Below, piece after piece: positions 29,001 through 41,700 of a stretch of DNA of 64,000 nt. Within the stretch, counting starts at the first letter, position 1. Each line of letters starts with the position of its first letter. The stretch spans positions 38,629,981 through 38,693,980 of the forward strand of contig NC_088098.1 in the NCBI RefSeq assembly GCF_036370855.1. Direction: 5' to 3'. Both the position numbers and the translations under genes were made by a program. Below the pieces are notes generated by a model. The model saw only the letters and a program-made list of their open reading frames with translations. It searched no databases and had not been told where the DNA came from. The stretch is from Dromaius novaehollandiae (Eukaryota; Chordata; Aves; Casuariiformes; Dromaiidae).

Positions 29001-31419
29001 TGATCAAATATCACTTCTACTTTTTCTCCTGAGCACCAGATGGGACATCACTAGACTCAGGTATTCCTACTTTCACGTCTGCATCTGCCTCTCCTGCGGC
29101 TACTTTTGAAGTCGCTCAGGGAAACTTGTTTTGACTTCTACATAATACCACACACACATGCCCTTTCACTGAAATACCTGGGACCCACAGAAAAAAAGCT
29201 CACTGCCGCTGCCCGTTAATGGAGGGGCCATCAGGGCATTTATTTCCTCCTCCTAACACGAGGGGCAAATACATGCGTGTATGATGTGGGCTCTTGAAGA
29301 ATGACTCACATGCATTCAAATTCTAAGCAGGGCTTATCGTTGCATTATGAAGATTAGAAAAGCAGTTGACGTAAAACAATGCCTTCATAGGGAAATTTAA
29401 AAGAGCTACTAAGTGCCCAGTATCAGAAATAGGGAAATTAGCCAGAAGGAAGGCCAACTGCTTAAGCTATTCAGTACAGAGTAACTTCAGAAATTTGAAT
29501 GCAGCTTCCAAGGCCAAGAACTGAATTACACCTCCTGAAGTTTTATATTTGTAATATTAACAGCTTCTCACGTGATGCTCAGAATTTAAGTCTTGACAAA
29601 TGAGAGAATGAACACAGCCAGTTATTGACTTCATCCCTCATCACCGTTAATTCTGCAGTGTATTTGTTCCCTTGCTCATTCATTCAAACTCTACCCTTAA
29701 TTGAGTCTTTGCATTCTTCAACTTGGCTCAAAAAAGTTTAAGTAATTAACACTAGTAAAAAGTTTTCTAGTAAGTAGTCTTGCTTATGAGTTTGCAAGAA
29801 TGCATATGATTGTTTTAATTATTTTATTTTACATTCACAATGGGTCAGTCACCTCAGGGGAAATAAATTCCAGTTAAAAATTCCAGATCATTTTCCATAT
29901 GCACTACAGGACAGTCACAGCTAGTCTTCTTTCTCAGGGATGACCTGTAGTGGGGAGTGTTGCTTTGAAATACAGCCATAGACATGAGTCACCTTTTATA
30001 AAAAGGAAAAAAATGAAATGAAAATAAGAAAATGGAAACAACAACAAAACTACATATGCCTTTATATGACAGGACTGGGAAATCTGTTACTGACCTAGCA
30101 AAACCAAACTGATTTGTCTTTTTCTGGCAGAAGGATCAGGGTCAGCCTCAAATATCAGTAGACCAAAGAAATAATTTGCCTCAAATTCTGATTTAGGGCG
30201 TACGTATTTTGAACACTGTCAAGATTGTAGATTTCTTAGAAGACCAGAAATGTAAATCTGAGACAAGACTTTTGGTAAATCTCTAAAACAAGTATGAAAA
30301 AGAAGTATCTAAGGGCTTTAGAGTAGAATTTCTTGTCTGTTGATGATTGGTGCCTAAAATTATTATTATTTAAACACAGGGGATTTGTATTAAGTGTGTT
30401 TGTTCATGGTGAATCAGAAAATAATGCTTGATTTTAATAACAGAGCTGATAGGACTGAAACACTGAATCTAAAACCTTCAAAATATTCAATCCTTTTGTG
30501 TGTGCGCTGAAAGCCCAGATCGTCATCCATGCTGTTTGTATTAGATTTTCCCCTCTGCTTCCTGCACTTCGAAAAAAATTATATGGTTAGCTGGTAAACA
30601 AGATGCCCGTGTGCCAGTATGGATCAGCTTCTTGGGGAAAATGCGCTCACCTGAGTTTAGTGCCATCAACCTGATCTGGGTTACGAATGTGTGTGTCTGC
30701 ACATACCATACTATTTAGAAATGGAAACTAAAAGAGCTTCTAACGGCTCCACATCAGGAGTAGAAAAGTGAGCCGTACAAGTCATTCAGAAAGATATCTT
30801 AAACTAACCTAGCACCTTGGAATAAAAATGTTCTTTCCCCAATTTTTCCTTGCAGCATTTGGCAACATTTTCTCCTTAAACACAGATTCAGGTTTCTGCT
30901 TTTTAATGATTGCTTTAGTATATACATATGGTCAATTTATAAATTAATGGTGATGAAAATGCTATTTATTGTGGACACATCTGCAATGGCACTGAAAACT
31001 CTTTGACTAATATCAACAGTAGTATTTTGTAACAAGTCATTGTAATGAAACAATAACAATGATATACTAAAACTACAGAACGTTCTCACCCAGAAATTCC
31101 TCAAAAAAAGGAAATATTTTTGCTCTCTTAAACACATGGCATAGACTAGGTATGGCAAATAGTAAAATGAGTGAATCATGGTAGCTGACGAGTCCTGATT
31201 TAACCAAAAGTACCCTTCAACCCACATACTGGCCCTGCTATCCCTTCCCCAGAAAATGAATGTAAAATATCCCTCCTGCGGCTTAGTAGCATTTAACCTC
31301 CAGCTGGCATGGACTTTACAGGGTACAAGGCTTGGCAAAATGAGATGAGAGATATGTATTTCAGCAAGCACCACATTTAAACAAGGTGTCACATCACGTC
31401 AAAAAATACCTCCAGTCCT
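26011..31419. other. Intergenic, no gene seen; pyrimidine tract 26720-26750
   Basis: Unique AT-rich DNA. A 151-codon minus-strand frame (30937-31392) has no recognisable domain or coding signature. No RNA gene was recognised. Confidence 0.5.
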
Positions 31420-31740
31420 TGATGCCATCTGCAATCGCCCTGCTTCGCTGAGCCCGGGTCCTGCCACGTTTCCTCACGCGCCTCCCCAGAGCTGCTGAGT
31501 GCCTGCGACCCTCCCGGAGCCGTGGGTACCGCTGCAGCGCACGGCTTCCAATGGTCGCAGCACTGGTGCTCGAGAGAGCAAGCTGGTATCTAAAACGGCT
31601 GGTGCTATCACCACACTTACCCTCTTTAGCGCCTCTCTCTCCCGATGCCACCCCGCTGCTCACTTTGGCCTTGGCTCTTTGCAGTACCCTGTGCTGGCCT
31701 GATCCTGCGCCTTTAGAAAACAGCCTTGGGAACCTTCCAG
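31420..31740. other. GC-rich, CpG-containing patch
   Basis: A short block with raised CpG (CGCCC, CCCGGGT, CACGCGCC, GAGCCGTGGG) inside AT-rich flanks. It is a possible promoter of an unannotated transcript. Confidence 0.3.
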
Positions 31741-32429
31741 CCTCGTAGTGACGTGGTTATTGAAACAAAGAGAGATAAAGGCCTTGAAAAACTAAAATCT
31801 CATGCACAAGCTAGTAATCGAAGATTTTTTTTTAATTATGCCATCCTAAATATACACCTACGATAAACACAACTACAAGAAAAATACTGATTGCTCGTCA
31901 TAGGAGATACACTCAACCAGCTGGTTTTCTAATCGCCAGTTCACAAGTCCTTGGAGAAAGGCCCATCCGTTCTTCTTAAAGAGGGTAGGATTTTAGTGAC
32001 ATTCCCTCAAGATATAAAAGCAGATTCCCAGTCTAATCATTTCTTGTCACAGTTGCCTGCTATGCTGCGGAATGCTTTTGCATGTTGCGACCCAATTGGG
32101 AAACAACTCATTACACATTATCTGCCGTGGTGGCAATGTTTATGCAGAAAGGGGTAAAGACCAGCCAAAATTTCATTACAGGAAATTGAAAACACTGGAA
32201 GATAAATGCAAAAAGCATGTGGTGGAAATTAAAGGTACTGAAGTAAAACCTTCTTTTTTTCCATATTGAACTAGGAACAAAATAGGTTACAAGAATCAAA
32301 GATAAAGCTAGAAAAGATCACCAAGATCATTTGCTGTGACATTTTGTAGAACATGAGCCTCAGACTTCCACATTAACCCCTGATGGAGCCAGAGAATCTT
32401 TTTCAGGAGAAAAAAATCCAATCTAACAT

Positions 32430-32600
32430 GGCTATTAATGCGGTTCATTATTAATTGCTTTTATTGTTGGGCATTTGCACCTTATTTTTAAACTTAGGCG
32501 TGCCAATCTTCAGGTCTTCCTGATGGATGATGCTATAACTTTATCTGTTAGGCTGAAGAATTATCTGCTAATAAATTTATGTTTCCTCTGTAGATACTCA
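32430..32600. promoter_or_regulatory. Candidate conserved non-coding element
   Basis: TAAT-rich unique block (CATTATTAATTGCTTTTATT, TTATCTGCTAATAAATTTAT) next to an old CR1 fragment. Candidate status rests on motif density only. Confidence 0.22.
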
Positions 32601-32619
32601 CAGACTGCATTAGCCACCT

Positions 32620-32845
32620 TTGTGATAAGATAAGCAGGTTGCTCTCCTTGAGTCTTCCTCATGTTTTCCAAATTTTTATCATCCCACTAGTTCTTTGTTG
32701 ATTCCCTTCCAATTTTTCAATATCCTTTTTGAATTGCTGATGCTGGCAATGGACTCATTTGGCCGGTACGCTGCTGCCAAACATGGAGGTAATATATCCT
32801 ACTTACTCCTACTCAATATTCCCCTGCCTTTAATCACTTGGCAGA
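32620..32845 (-). repeat. Decayed CR1/L3-type LINE fragment
   Basis: The plus strand has, in antisense order, GGTTGCTCTCCTTGAGTCTT, CATGTTTTCCAAATTTTTATC, CCAATTTTTCAATATCCTTT, and then GAGGTAATATATCCTACTTA followed by CTACTCAATATTCCCCTG. These match successive segments of CR1/L3 3' regions. It covers the same element region as the copy near 16.4-16.7 kb, in the opposite orientation. Confidence 0.72.
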
Positions 32846-33444
32846 AGGGCTGGGTTAGCGGCTAATGTTCTGTGTGGCCTCCAGCTCTTCTCCAGGCAGT
32901 CGGTGCTCCCTCCAAGCAAGCGCTGCCCTTCCCCTAAGGATGCCCCGAGCCCCATTTCCTCTGTGCCTGGAGCTGTGTTGGGCTGTGCTAAGCACGTGTT
33001 GTCTGGCTGCAACCAGGCCATGAGGTGATGGGGGCTGCTGTGTGCCACTGCCCTGGCTGTTGCCTTGCTTGCCGTTCCTCCTATTTGTACAGCTCTGTCA
33101 ACCTTCAGGACGATGGCAGAGCTTTAAGACTTATTTCACAATCCTTCAAAGCAAAGACTTGTATTTTAGTTGCAGGCACAAGCACAGGTTCTTTGTTCAG
33201 GGATCTTTTCTCTCCCAATTTCTCCTCTGTCTAGCAGCAGGTACATTGCCACTCAACTGTATAATGTCACCAAATGGCAATAAGCAAACCCACCAGTTTA
33301 CGTACAAATTAGGTTTAGTTCTGCAAAGAATCCACTCCAGTTAATGAGAATGCTTAATCACAAAGAAGTGTCTAGCAATCACTGGCCGGGAGGTTAAAGA
33401 ATAAAAACAAATGACGCCTCATTTACATCCCACAGAAAGGCACT

Positions 33445-34060
33445 GCCAGCACGATGGCACCAGCGCTGCGAGGGGGAAGATGAGGCGCGGGGCGATAGCA
33501 GGCTGGTGGGGGACCCCACGCGGGACCTGGAGGCGCAGTGCGGCTCTGCAGTGAACTGGACACGCTCAGGTGTGCGCAAGGGCTCTCACAGGATCAAGAG
33601 GCTAATGGCAAGTTTAAAGCTGCTCGCTGTGGTTTGGAAAGCCAAAATGATAATGCCCACAAAAGAGTGCCAGAGGGATAGGGAGTAGCTGGAAGAAAGT
33701 AATTATTGATGAGCGTATACGTTCTCGTTTGCCGCATTCACGCTGAGGGGATTGCAGGTGCCGCCACGCCGCCTGCCCCCACGCCGGGCTCCCGGGGCTG
33801 CAGTGCCGGTGATGGGCCCTGGGGCGGGTGCTCTGCGGCGAGGGTAAATCTCACAGAGCAGGATGAACCTCAGGGGCCGCAGGTGCCGGGACAGCGGTTC
33901 AGTGTCAGCGGCAATTTGCACGATGTGTTTAGGCAGGAGGTGCTGGGGTGCCTTTGGTCTGCCCCTGCCTGCGAGTGGGGCGCGTGTGCACGGCACCGGC
34001 ACTCGCTTGCGGCCACCGCTCTGCGCCAAGACTGCTCCAGCCGGTGCTGTTTGAAATGGG
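33445..34060. promoter_or_regulatory. Orphan CpG island
   Basis: There are many CpG sites over 600 bp (GCGCGGGGCGAT, CCCACGCGGGACC, GCCGCCACGCCGCC, GGGGCGCGTGTGCACGGC) with no gene attached. It is the densest CpG region outside the KRR1 promoter. Long frames on both strands (up to 177 codons) are attributed to composition. It may be a promoter of a non-coding RNA or of an exon not recognised here. Confidence 0.5.
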
Positions 34061-34439
34061 TTTTTTTGGCTGTTGAGAAACCCACCTTGCAACTCCGATG
34101 AGATCACAACATCCTCGACTCCTCCGGGGACCAGACATTTCAGTACGGGATGACGAATGGAGCAAAAGGCTTGTCTTCTTCGCACATGCAGACAAAACTC
34201 ACGTCCCCAGAGACTACCCTTCCTGTCCCCCCACACACATCATTTTATACTGTATTTTGAACTACCGATTCTTAGGGGAAAAAACACGTCTGGCTGCAAG
34301 CTTCAGTGGGAAACAGCAAAGCATAGCTGCCCCAGGCCATAGGAAGCACCAGCACACGGGAGCACCGGCACCAAGGAGCTGCTGATACAGAAACAGCTTC
34401 CAAAGGTGGACACAAAAACGAGACAGCCACAAAAGCAGA

Positions 34440-34700
34440 GCGCATGTGCAGTCTGGGGAAGCGACACTACAGCAGGCAGCAGGAGACAAGGAAACGGCAA
34501 TGCACCTCCGAGCAGGCTGCGGGGGTCTGCACAGCCTGCTCTCCGCCTCGTCACGTCCCACGAGCGCTGAGGCACCCCGGGGACGGGGCACCCGGCCGGA
34601 GCCGGCTCCCCGTGGAGACCCGCGTCGGCAGCGCCCCTCCGCAGACGCTGCTGAACCGGGGCTGTCCGGGGGCTGCGCTAGCGGCACCGAGATGGAGGCA
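34440..34700. promoter_or_regulatory. Second orphan CpG-rich block
   Basis: A further CpG cluster (CTCCGCCTCGTCACG, GACGGGGCACCCGGCC, ACCCGCGTCGGCAGCG) lies 400 bp after the first. The intervening DNA is ordinary. The pair could be one eroded island or two start regions. Confidence 0.42.
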
Positions 34701-37700
34701 GTCTGCAGCTGATCCCGAGATGAGGAGCAGGCTAAAGTGGCGTAGATGCAGTCTATGGTCTACAACATTTACATCAGGACTCAAATCACGCGGGTCAGAC
34801 CCTACAAGGGAAAAAAAAAAAAACTTAGTTGGATTTGGTATGCCTGAAGTGTCTGACATAAAACCGGGCTGAATGAAGTACCCCACAGAGCTGAGCTAAC
34901 AAATACACGAGCTTTCCGCTCCCTTTCTGCCAAGCCTACCAAACGCATGTGCCGCTCCAGCTCTGACCCTTTCTGCCGCCGTCCCCACGACACCAACGAA
35001 CGAGCGGCTAATATCTAAAGTGACCCCTATTCTTAGGGAGCTGTAAAATTGCGTTGTAAAGCAGATTTATTCTTACTCGTGTGATAGCGACGGCATATTA
35101 CAAGCCCCCTTTGTGGTACACTTGGAGATCAGTGCGTGAGGAGCACTGGGCACGCCGCACGGCCCGGCTCACCCACAGCAGGCAGGATGCCGTGGACCTG
35201 CTGCTCAGTCCGTGCCCTCACAGGACAAATACACTGCCCTTTATATATATAATATATCCTAGATATAGTAGTTTTTACTATTACCCTGCATATACTACAC
35301 AGAGACACTCCTCATAAGCCTCCATTAAAAACCTGATAATTTCAAGAATTTTTTTAAGGTAATTATTCTCAGCATAAAACAAACAAACAAACAAACAAAA
35401 AAAACCCAAGAAATCAGGCTCCCCCCTGCCCCCAAGAAAACAGGCTGCCTCCTCCCCTTCTCTAGTTCTCTCCTGCACTCATTCCCTTCCTTGGGTGTAG
35501 AGAGGTTTAATACCTCCCTGGCTTAATTAGGAGAGAAAGCTGCAGGTTAAAGCAGATGAAAGTGACTGAAATATTACTAGAGCTACAGCAATTATCTTTT
35601 TTTTTTTTTAACTATCTTTCTCCTTTGCCACTGTCCTTTATTAAAAGCTTGTATTGATTTTTATTATCTGTCCCTCTGCGTGCTCTGCCCCTGGTTGCTC
35701 AGATGCTTACAGGAATTTCAACAGACTTTCAGAAACAGCGCTCTCAGTTCTGAAGGTTGTTTAAAAGGACACTGTCAAGACATCTCAGTTTTTATTTAAA
35801 AACTTGCTCTTCTAAAATTTGCAGATATTTTATTTTGACTGGTTTGATGTTTAGCCAAACATAGGTCAGATTCACATTTCACTTATTACCTGGGCTATAA
35901 CTGAACTAATATTTTCCTTCATCAGAGAACTGCAACCAATATAAATATTCCTCGCACTGTAGCATAATAAATCAGGTCTTCTAAAGAAAAAAAAGGTGAC
36001 ATTAACTCACTGTTTTATATAGTTACAGGAATTGGTGCTAGAGTGTTGTATAATATATTTTTCTTTTTATTCCCTTCATACCAAAATGAATGGTGAGAAA
36101 GGAAAAAAAATCAGCAGCAAGAATCAAGCTTTTGTTCCCTGCACCTAAAGAAGCCACGTTTTCCTGATTATATTCAGATTAGAAAATTGTACTCTAACAA
36201 ATCACAACTGAAAGCTATCTTCTCATTCTCTACTACAGAGTATGAAAATTGTTTTCCAATAAAAAAAAAAAATCAAGCATTATCTTTGACACAGCCACGC
36301 TGAATGATGCATCTTTTTCCTTTTTCATTTGTTTTTGTTTTGTTACCAGGGTAATACTGCCCACAAAGAATAACTCCTGAACAACTACAGAAGCATATGG
36401 TAATTAGATAAGAGCCATCAATGGATGCAACAGAATAGAAGGAAATTTAGAAGGAGATAACTAGATGAATAGGTTTTACACAACTGACTGATGGGTGAAG
36501 GAAATGAAATTGGACTACAGAGCTTGCAGTATGTGACCCCATTATCCAAGTTTATCTACAACATACAAGACCAGTTCCCCTTTTCTCTGTACTCATCATA
36601 TATTTCTGCAGCATTCTACTTAGTTCCTCGGTGACCCATTTGCTACCGCATAGCTCAGTCATTTCAGCTTTCTGGTGGGTCCGGAAAAAAAAAAAAAAAA
36701 AACAGTAGCATGGTTTCTTCTTCCGCCTAGCCCTGTTATGTGCCCCTTTTCCTTTTGGAAACTTCTCTCCTCTGTCATTTCCGCAGTGCATGCAGCAGCC
36801 TGGTCTGACAGCAGAGATTTTAAGACACTGGTCACAGACGCTTCTTCACTGCTGCACCGTGCTCCAAGAGCACTGTGCTGCTGTGGGTTGGGAAGGAAGG
36901 TCAAACGCTGCTGACATGATCTGGAAGTATTTAATACCTTTACTGCTGTCATCTGTACAAGACTTAACCCCAACAGAGGAAGAAAAAAGCTTGCTCATTT
37001 TTTGTGGCGGGGAAGGTGGCAGTCAAGAGGACATGCCCGTGGCACGCAGAATTGATCCTGAGGGACAAGCCAACGGCAGCACCACACCGAGATGCTCCAG
37101 GCCGCGCAGAGCAGGCGGGCACCTCTGCTGGGTTCAGCGTAGAGACGCCACAAGTAACACTGCCGCACTGGGAGGGACTGTCTTGGGCCCCAGACATTCC
37201 TGTTTTCTCCAATACACTTTCCTTTTTCACCTGGAAGTTCTGTCCTTGCAGGAAGAAGAAGAATTTGGCCACTTCTCTGGGATGTCCAGGAAGTCTCCAG
37301 CCTGCTTAGAGTAGTATTTCCAACTAGCTGTCAGAAGCCTGCAAGCCTGGACAGAAAGCCTGGGCAAGCAAACTAGCGATGGGTTTGAACTCCAGTCCTA
37401 TCTTCATTTCCGCAGAGAGAAGAAAGAGATAGGAAGCACAACACAATGGGTTTTATAAAATAGCTAATGGCTTTTAGAGTTAGCAATGTACTTTTCTCTC
37501 TGTGATCCAAAAGAGCTAAATGGCAAACAAATCATAAACACCCAGAGCCCATTTATGGTGTCAGGCTTTGCAGTGCCTCTTTGATGAAATACTCAGCGCA
37601 GCATGGTCAGTCAGCTTTGCCCTTGTTCATCTCCTGCTTTATCAGGGATCACATTTCCTATTTCAAAGGCCACTTAGCAGTGACAGGTCTATGACTGCAC

Positions 37701-39604
37701 AACGCTGATTTTAAAGTGTGGCTCCTGTCCAAGGACGGACTGTAAAAATGACGACGTTGGAGTCAGTGCTTGTCTCTGTGACTTTTGATCAAAATTTATT
37801 CAGTATGCAAATAAAAAAAGCATGCATTTTTCCAGTCTTTCAATTCTGCTTCTAATGGTAAGCCCGGGCTCCCTTCTGCATGTATATCACTAGTTATAGA
37901 GAAGTGTTTTGACAGCCAAGTCCTCCATTTAATTAAGTGTTCAGAGGTAATTTGATGGTCAGATTTTTACAACCTCTTCCCTATTCTCTCCACATCCCTA
38001 ACTATACCCTTCAGTTGTAAACAACTATACTCCATGAATTTAGCGAGGAGATGGAACATGAAGAATTATCCTGAATCAAGCTCAATAAAATTAAGGGCTC
38101 TCCCTGCAGCTTGCTGGCTTGGAATAGTTACCAGAGAAAAACTAGTACCAAATAGGGCTTGGCATATTTATGCTCTGGTCATCATGTCTATTGATTAAGA
38201 GGACAGTACTACTTAGGGACACACAGTCCCCTCTCTGAAAAGACAATATCCTTCAAAAGTGGCAGGTCTGCTGAAACAGTGAAATGCCATGTGCATCTGC
38301 CTCTAAGAGTAGCTTCTACAGACAGAAATGTGCAGTGGGCAGAGATTCCCCACATTTGCTGTGAACATGCAACTCTGCCTTTGAACAAGTGACAACCCCC
38401 TCCATCCTCCTACAGTGCCCCAAAAGGAAGTGAACTTATGGTGCTAGCTGCTCAAATTCAAATTCATGCAGGAATTGTCCACAGGAACTTTGGGCTGAAT
38501 CATAGTTTTCATGTAAGAAATGTTTTCCTCAGGCAGCCACAGAAAGTAAAAGAGAATCCCATAAGGATCCAACCAAATTAGGCTGTAAAGAAAGCAGGGG
38601 TATTTTGGATGAAACCACGATTTTGGTCTTGGCCAGCAAGCACAAACATTAATTACATGGCAAGTGCTTGTGGATCCACTCAGCTGTCTGTCCTAGAAAA
38701 TGCAATAATTAACAGAGGCAGAGTAGAAGAAACTGGGAGAAAGGAAGGAGAGCCAAAACAAGACAGTAGAGAGTGCTTTCCACTTTTAATTCGCCTGGGT
38801 CAGCAGGTTACTTGCTTGCTCCTGGAAAGCTTCGACAAGTCACAGATGATTGTCTCTGCATTTCTCCACTGATGGACTTCTTGACACATTTGTTGCTTTT
38901 ATGTCTGTCCCTAAGTCACAAGGCATAAAGAGCAACATGAGGATGCTAACATTTGAGCACCATGGTCAAATAAGAGTATTTTTCTAGGACTTCACTTAGA
39001 CATTGAGTGGGGGCTGCTTTGATACAAGCACTGTGCCCGCATATAGTGATCTTGCTGATTACCTCCTCGCTGCTGCAGTTTGGCTCTGAAGCACTGTCTC
39101 TGCAGAGCACATCTTTGAAGTTATCCATTTAAAGGGAACTGACAGGAAAGCGTTGATAAAATCTGTTCTTCAGAGAAATCAACAAGACTGTTGCAGCTCT
39201 TGCTTTTATAGAGCCCAATTATTTTCCTTTTGACCTGAGTCCTTTTGAACTTTCCTTCAGTAACAGTCCTTCTTGCCTCACAGTTTGAAGTAACCACAAA
39301 GATAATCTTTAAAATCACTCCTTTCCAGCTGAGAAATACTAAATTCTCCCCACTGGCTAGAATAAGGTTATTCTAAATGCTATGAAAGTAAAGTTGCTCC
39401 AGTGTCTCAACAATGGTATTTTACTACGAGCGTAGTCTCTTCTCAGGCACCCAAGAACAAAATAAAAAAAAATCAGGACAAAAAGCATTGTTAAGGTGAA
39501 ATAAAAATAATTGTATAGGGTTTCACATATACGTTCATTTCCATGTATTAGCAATGTAAAGTTTAGCAGACAAGTAGAGGTGAGAGATGTTTAAGACAAT
39601 AAGA
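34701..39604. other. Intergenic, no gene seen; several A/T runs and a (CAAA)n tract
   Basis: Unique AT-rich DNA. Simple tracts are poly-A at 34809-34822, (CAAA)n at 35376-35404, poly-T near 35598-35611 and poly-A at 36685-36702. No coding or RNA feature was recognised. Confidence 0.5.
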
Positions 39605-39793
39605 TTCAAGCAAATTGGGTTGCCTCCAGCTCTGCCACAGGCTTTCTGTTTAAAATGGTCTCATATCCTTAAATCTCATTTTCCCATCTGTGAAAAGGAG
39701 ACAATACTAATTCTTTTATTTGTCCTAGCCCCAAAGAGTTTATAATCTGTACTCAGAAGACAGTCTCTTACACTATATGCAATGCCAAGTGCC
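39605..39793 (+). repeat. MIR-like SINE (old, near full length)
   Basis: The plus strand shows SINE landmarks in order: GCTCTGCCACAGGCTTTCTG, then CTTAAATCTCATTTTCCCATCTG, then GACAATACTAATTC, then TTTATAATCTGTACTCAGAA and GACAGTCTCTTACACTATATGCAATGCC. They correspond to the amniote MIR consensus blocks for the cautious-spender phrase CAGTTTCCCATCTGTAAAATGG and the sauropsid tail with ATTGTAAGCTC..GGGACTGTCTCTTAC. It is diverged and therefore ancient. Confidence 0.68.
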
Positions 39794-39812
39794 GGGGGGG
39801 GGGGGGGGGGGG
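39794..39812 (+). repeat. G19 homopolymer
   Basis: Nineteen consecutive G on the plus strand directly after the SINE tail. It could form a G-quadruplex and its length is error-prone in assemblies. Confidence 0.95.
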
Positions 39813-41389
39813 TCTTCCAGAATTGGGAACCCACAGACACTAAGCTAATACAAATAAGAGATTATCGTTGCAATGACTAAGTTTTTATTAATTCAGCTGA
39901 AGGATTACTCAGTGTAGCATAAAGCAACTATTCTGTGAGCTGTTCCAAGGTATTACATGTTTTTTAGATGTTAACAGTAAAAATTGCCATAGTCTACAGT
40001 ACGCTTGAACGGCACAAGTGTTATTCAGTGCAATTGTTATTAAGCAGTTGAAAGTCAACTGAGCAAGCCCTGTCATTTTCTCACTTACTTTGAAGAGAAT
40101 TTTGCCTACAGTGAACTCTGAATTAAGCCAACAAGGGGTTTCCAAATGAAAAGATACCACCAAGTGTTGATAGTTTCTAATACACAATGTCTTCCAGTAA
40201 CAGCTTTGAGTTTCATTTCCACCTCACGGAGAGCTAAATGGGCCAGCAGGGATTTTAGCCAATACCAGCGTAGGTCAAACAGAGAGATGGAAAATTACAG
40301 ATTACTTAAAAGAAAACAAAGGCAACATGCAGAATCTTGAGATGCTGTAGAAACACAAATAGTTGCTCACGTAACCACTGCAGAACTGGCACTGCAAAGC
40401 AGTTTCCTTGAGCAACAATTAAAAAGCCCATTTACTCTTGTGAAGAAATGTATTCAAAGATATTTTCTTCACTTCCTTCTGTGGGTCATTATCTTTTATG
40501 AAGTTTTGAATTAAAACAATGTAGAAAGTAAAACCCAGGAAATAATATGCAACTTCTAGCAATACTGAGACTAAAAACTATTTAGGGCTCTTTTAACAGA
40601 AATGACTTCCGTGAGGTTTCAATCAGTTCTGGTAAAGAAGCAGCAAAAGGAATTTTCTGAGCTCCATCTTCATTCTCAAGCACAACGCAGGACAGGCAGA
40701 TGATGTACCCCAAGATGTGCACATTTATAACTTTGGATCCATTTGTGTCATCCTTCCTGACAGGCAATTTACTCTGTGACTGCAGCTATTTCAGTAAATG
40801 GAGCTACCTGCGACAGCTGAGTGCTATGAGAGCAGCACAGAGGTATAAAGACCAGATACAGACTTTGGGCAGAGCCCCCGCAGGTAGCTTTTAAGAGGAC
40901 ACTGGCTACTTTTATGCTACTAAAGGAAACAGGGCCACAACACAGGCTTGAGTATTATCCTATGGTTGCCCATAGTCTCTGTCTGTCTCTAATGTAAAAT
41001 GGAGAGACTGTGCTCATTACAACCAACACAAATGCTTCTCCTTGTCTCTCACCTGCTCTGAAGAGAGGAGACCCCTGTCCTGGGCAGCTTGGCCCTCGTG
41101 GGCACGAGGAGCCGTGGAGGTGGCACTCAACCCTCCTGCCATGGAGGTGGCCATGACACTCTGTGCTGGGTGTGCGGGGTGGAAAAAGCTTCCCAAGAGT
41201 CTTCTGCCTTGTTCTAACACCTCTGAATGGCTTCTGAAATGTAGGGCTTTTAGCCCTGGAGAGCAGATACTGTTTTGGCTAGCTCAGGAGACTGTTCTGT
41301 AACTTCATCTCCTCCACTGAACTAGATGTACCCTGTGTGGGAGGAACTGGTATCTGAATTTCAAAGCAGTTAATAGTCTTACTTCCACT
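39813..41389. other. Intergenic, no gene seen
   Basis: Unique DNA. A short stretch at about 40975-41010 (GTCTCTGTCTGTCTCTAATG then TAAAATGGAGA) faintly resembles the MIR centre but is too short to call. Confidence 0.45.
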
Positions 41390-41700
41390 TTCGCAATATT
41401 TCGAAAATTGTAATTAACTAGCTTAGCTAATTTACGTTTTTAATATTTAAATGTTGCTTGTTACACAGAAGCTGATTGCTATAGTAGCTTCATTCTGAAA
41501 GCTCATTAGAACTGCTAAAAGGTCTAAATACACACAGCTGAAGAAATACATGCATTTTTATAAGGCAGGTATTATGGCAATACTTTGAATTTCATTGGCC
41601 TGGACAATATGCCAGCCTTCTGCAGGAGTTTTTAATCAAGTTCATTTGCATTCGCTTGGAAAGTTACATTGTTATTTTTCTCTGCTAAATACTGTGCTAA
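41390..41700. promoter_or_regulatory. Candidate conserved non-coding element
   Basis: Unique AT-rich block with TTGTAATTAACTAGC, CACACAGCTGAAG and TTTGAATTTCATTGGCCTGG motifs. It contains no repeat and no frame. This is inferred from texture only. Confidence 0.25.

Noticed and set aside
30937..31392. 151-codon minus-strand frame in AT-rich DNA
   Set aside because: It has no recognisable domain, composition follows the local DNA, and nothing nearby supports a gene. Kept only as a chance frame.
33703..34236. 177-codon minus-strand frame
   Set aside because: It lies in a CpG island where stop codons are rare, and comparable frames exist on the other strand. No domain recognised.
40975..41010. 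Possible second MIR fragment
   Set aside because: Only about 35 bp resemble the SINE centre, which is too little to distinguish from chance.
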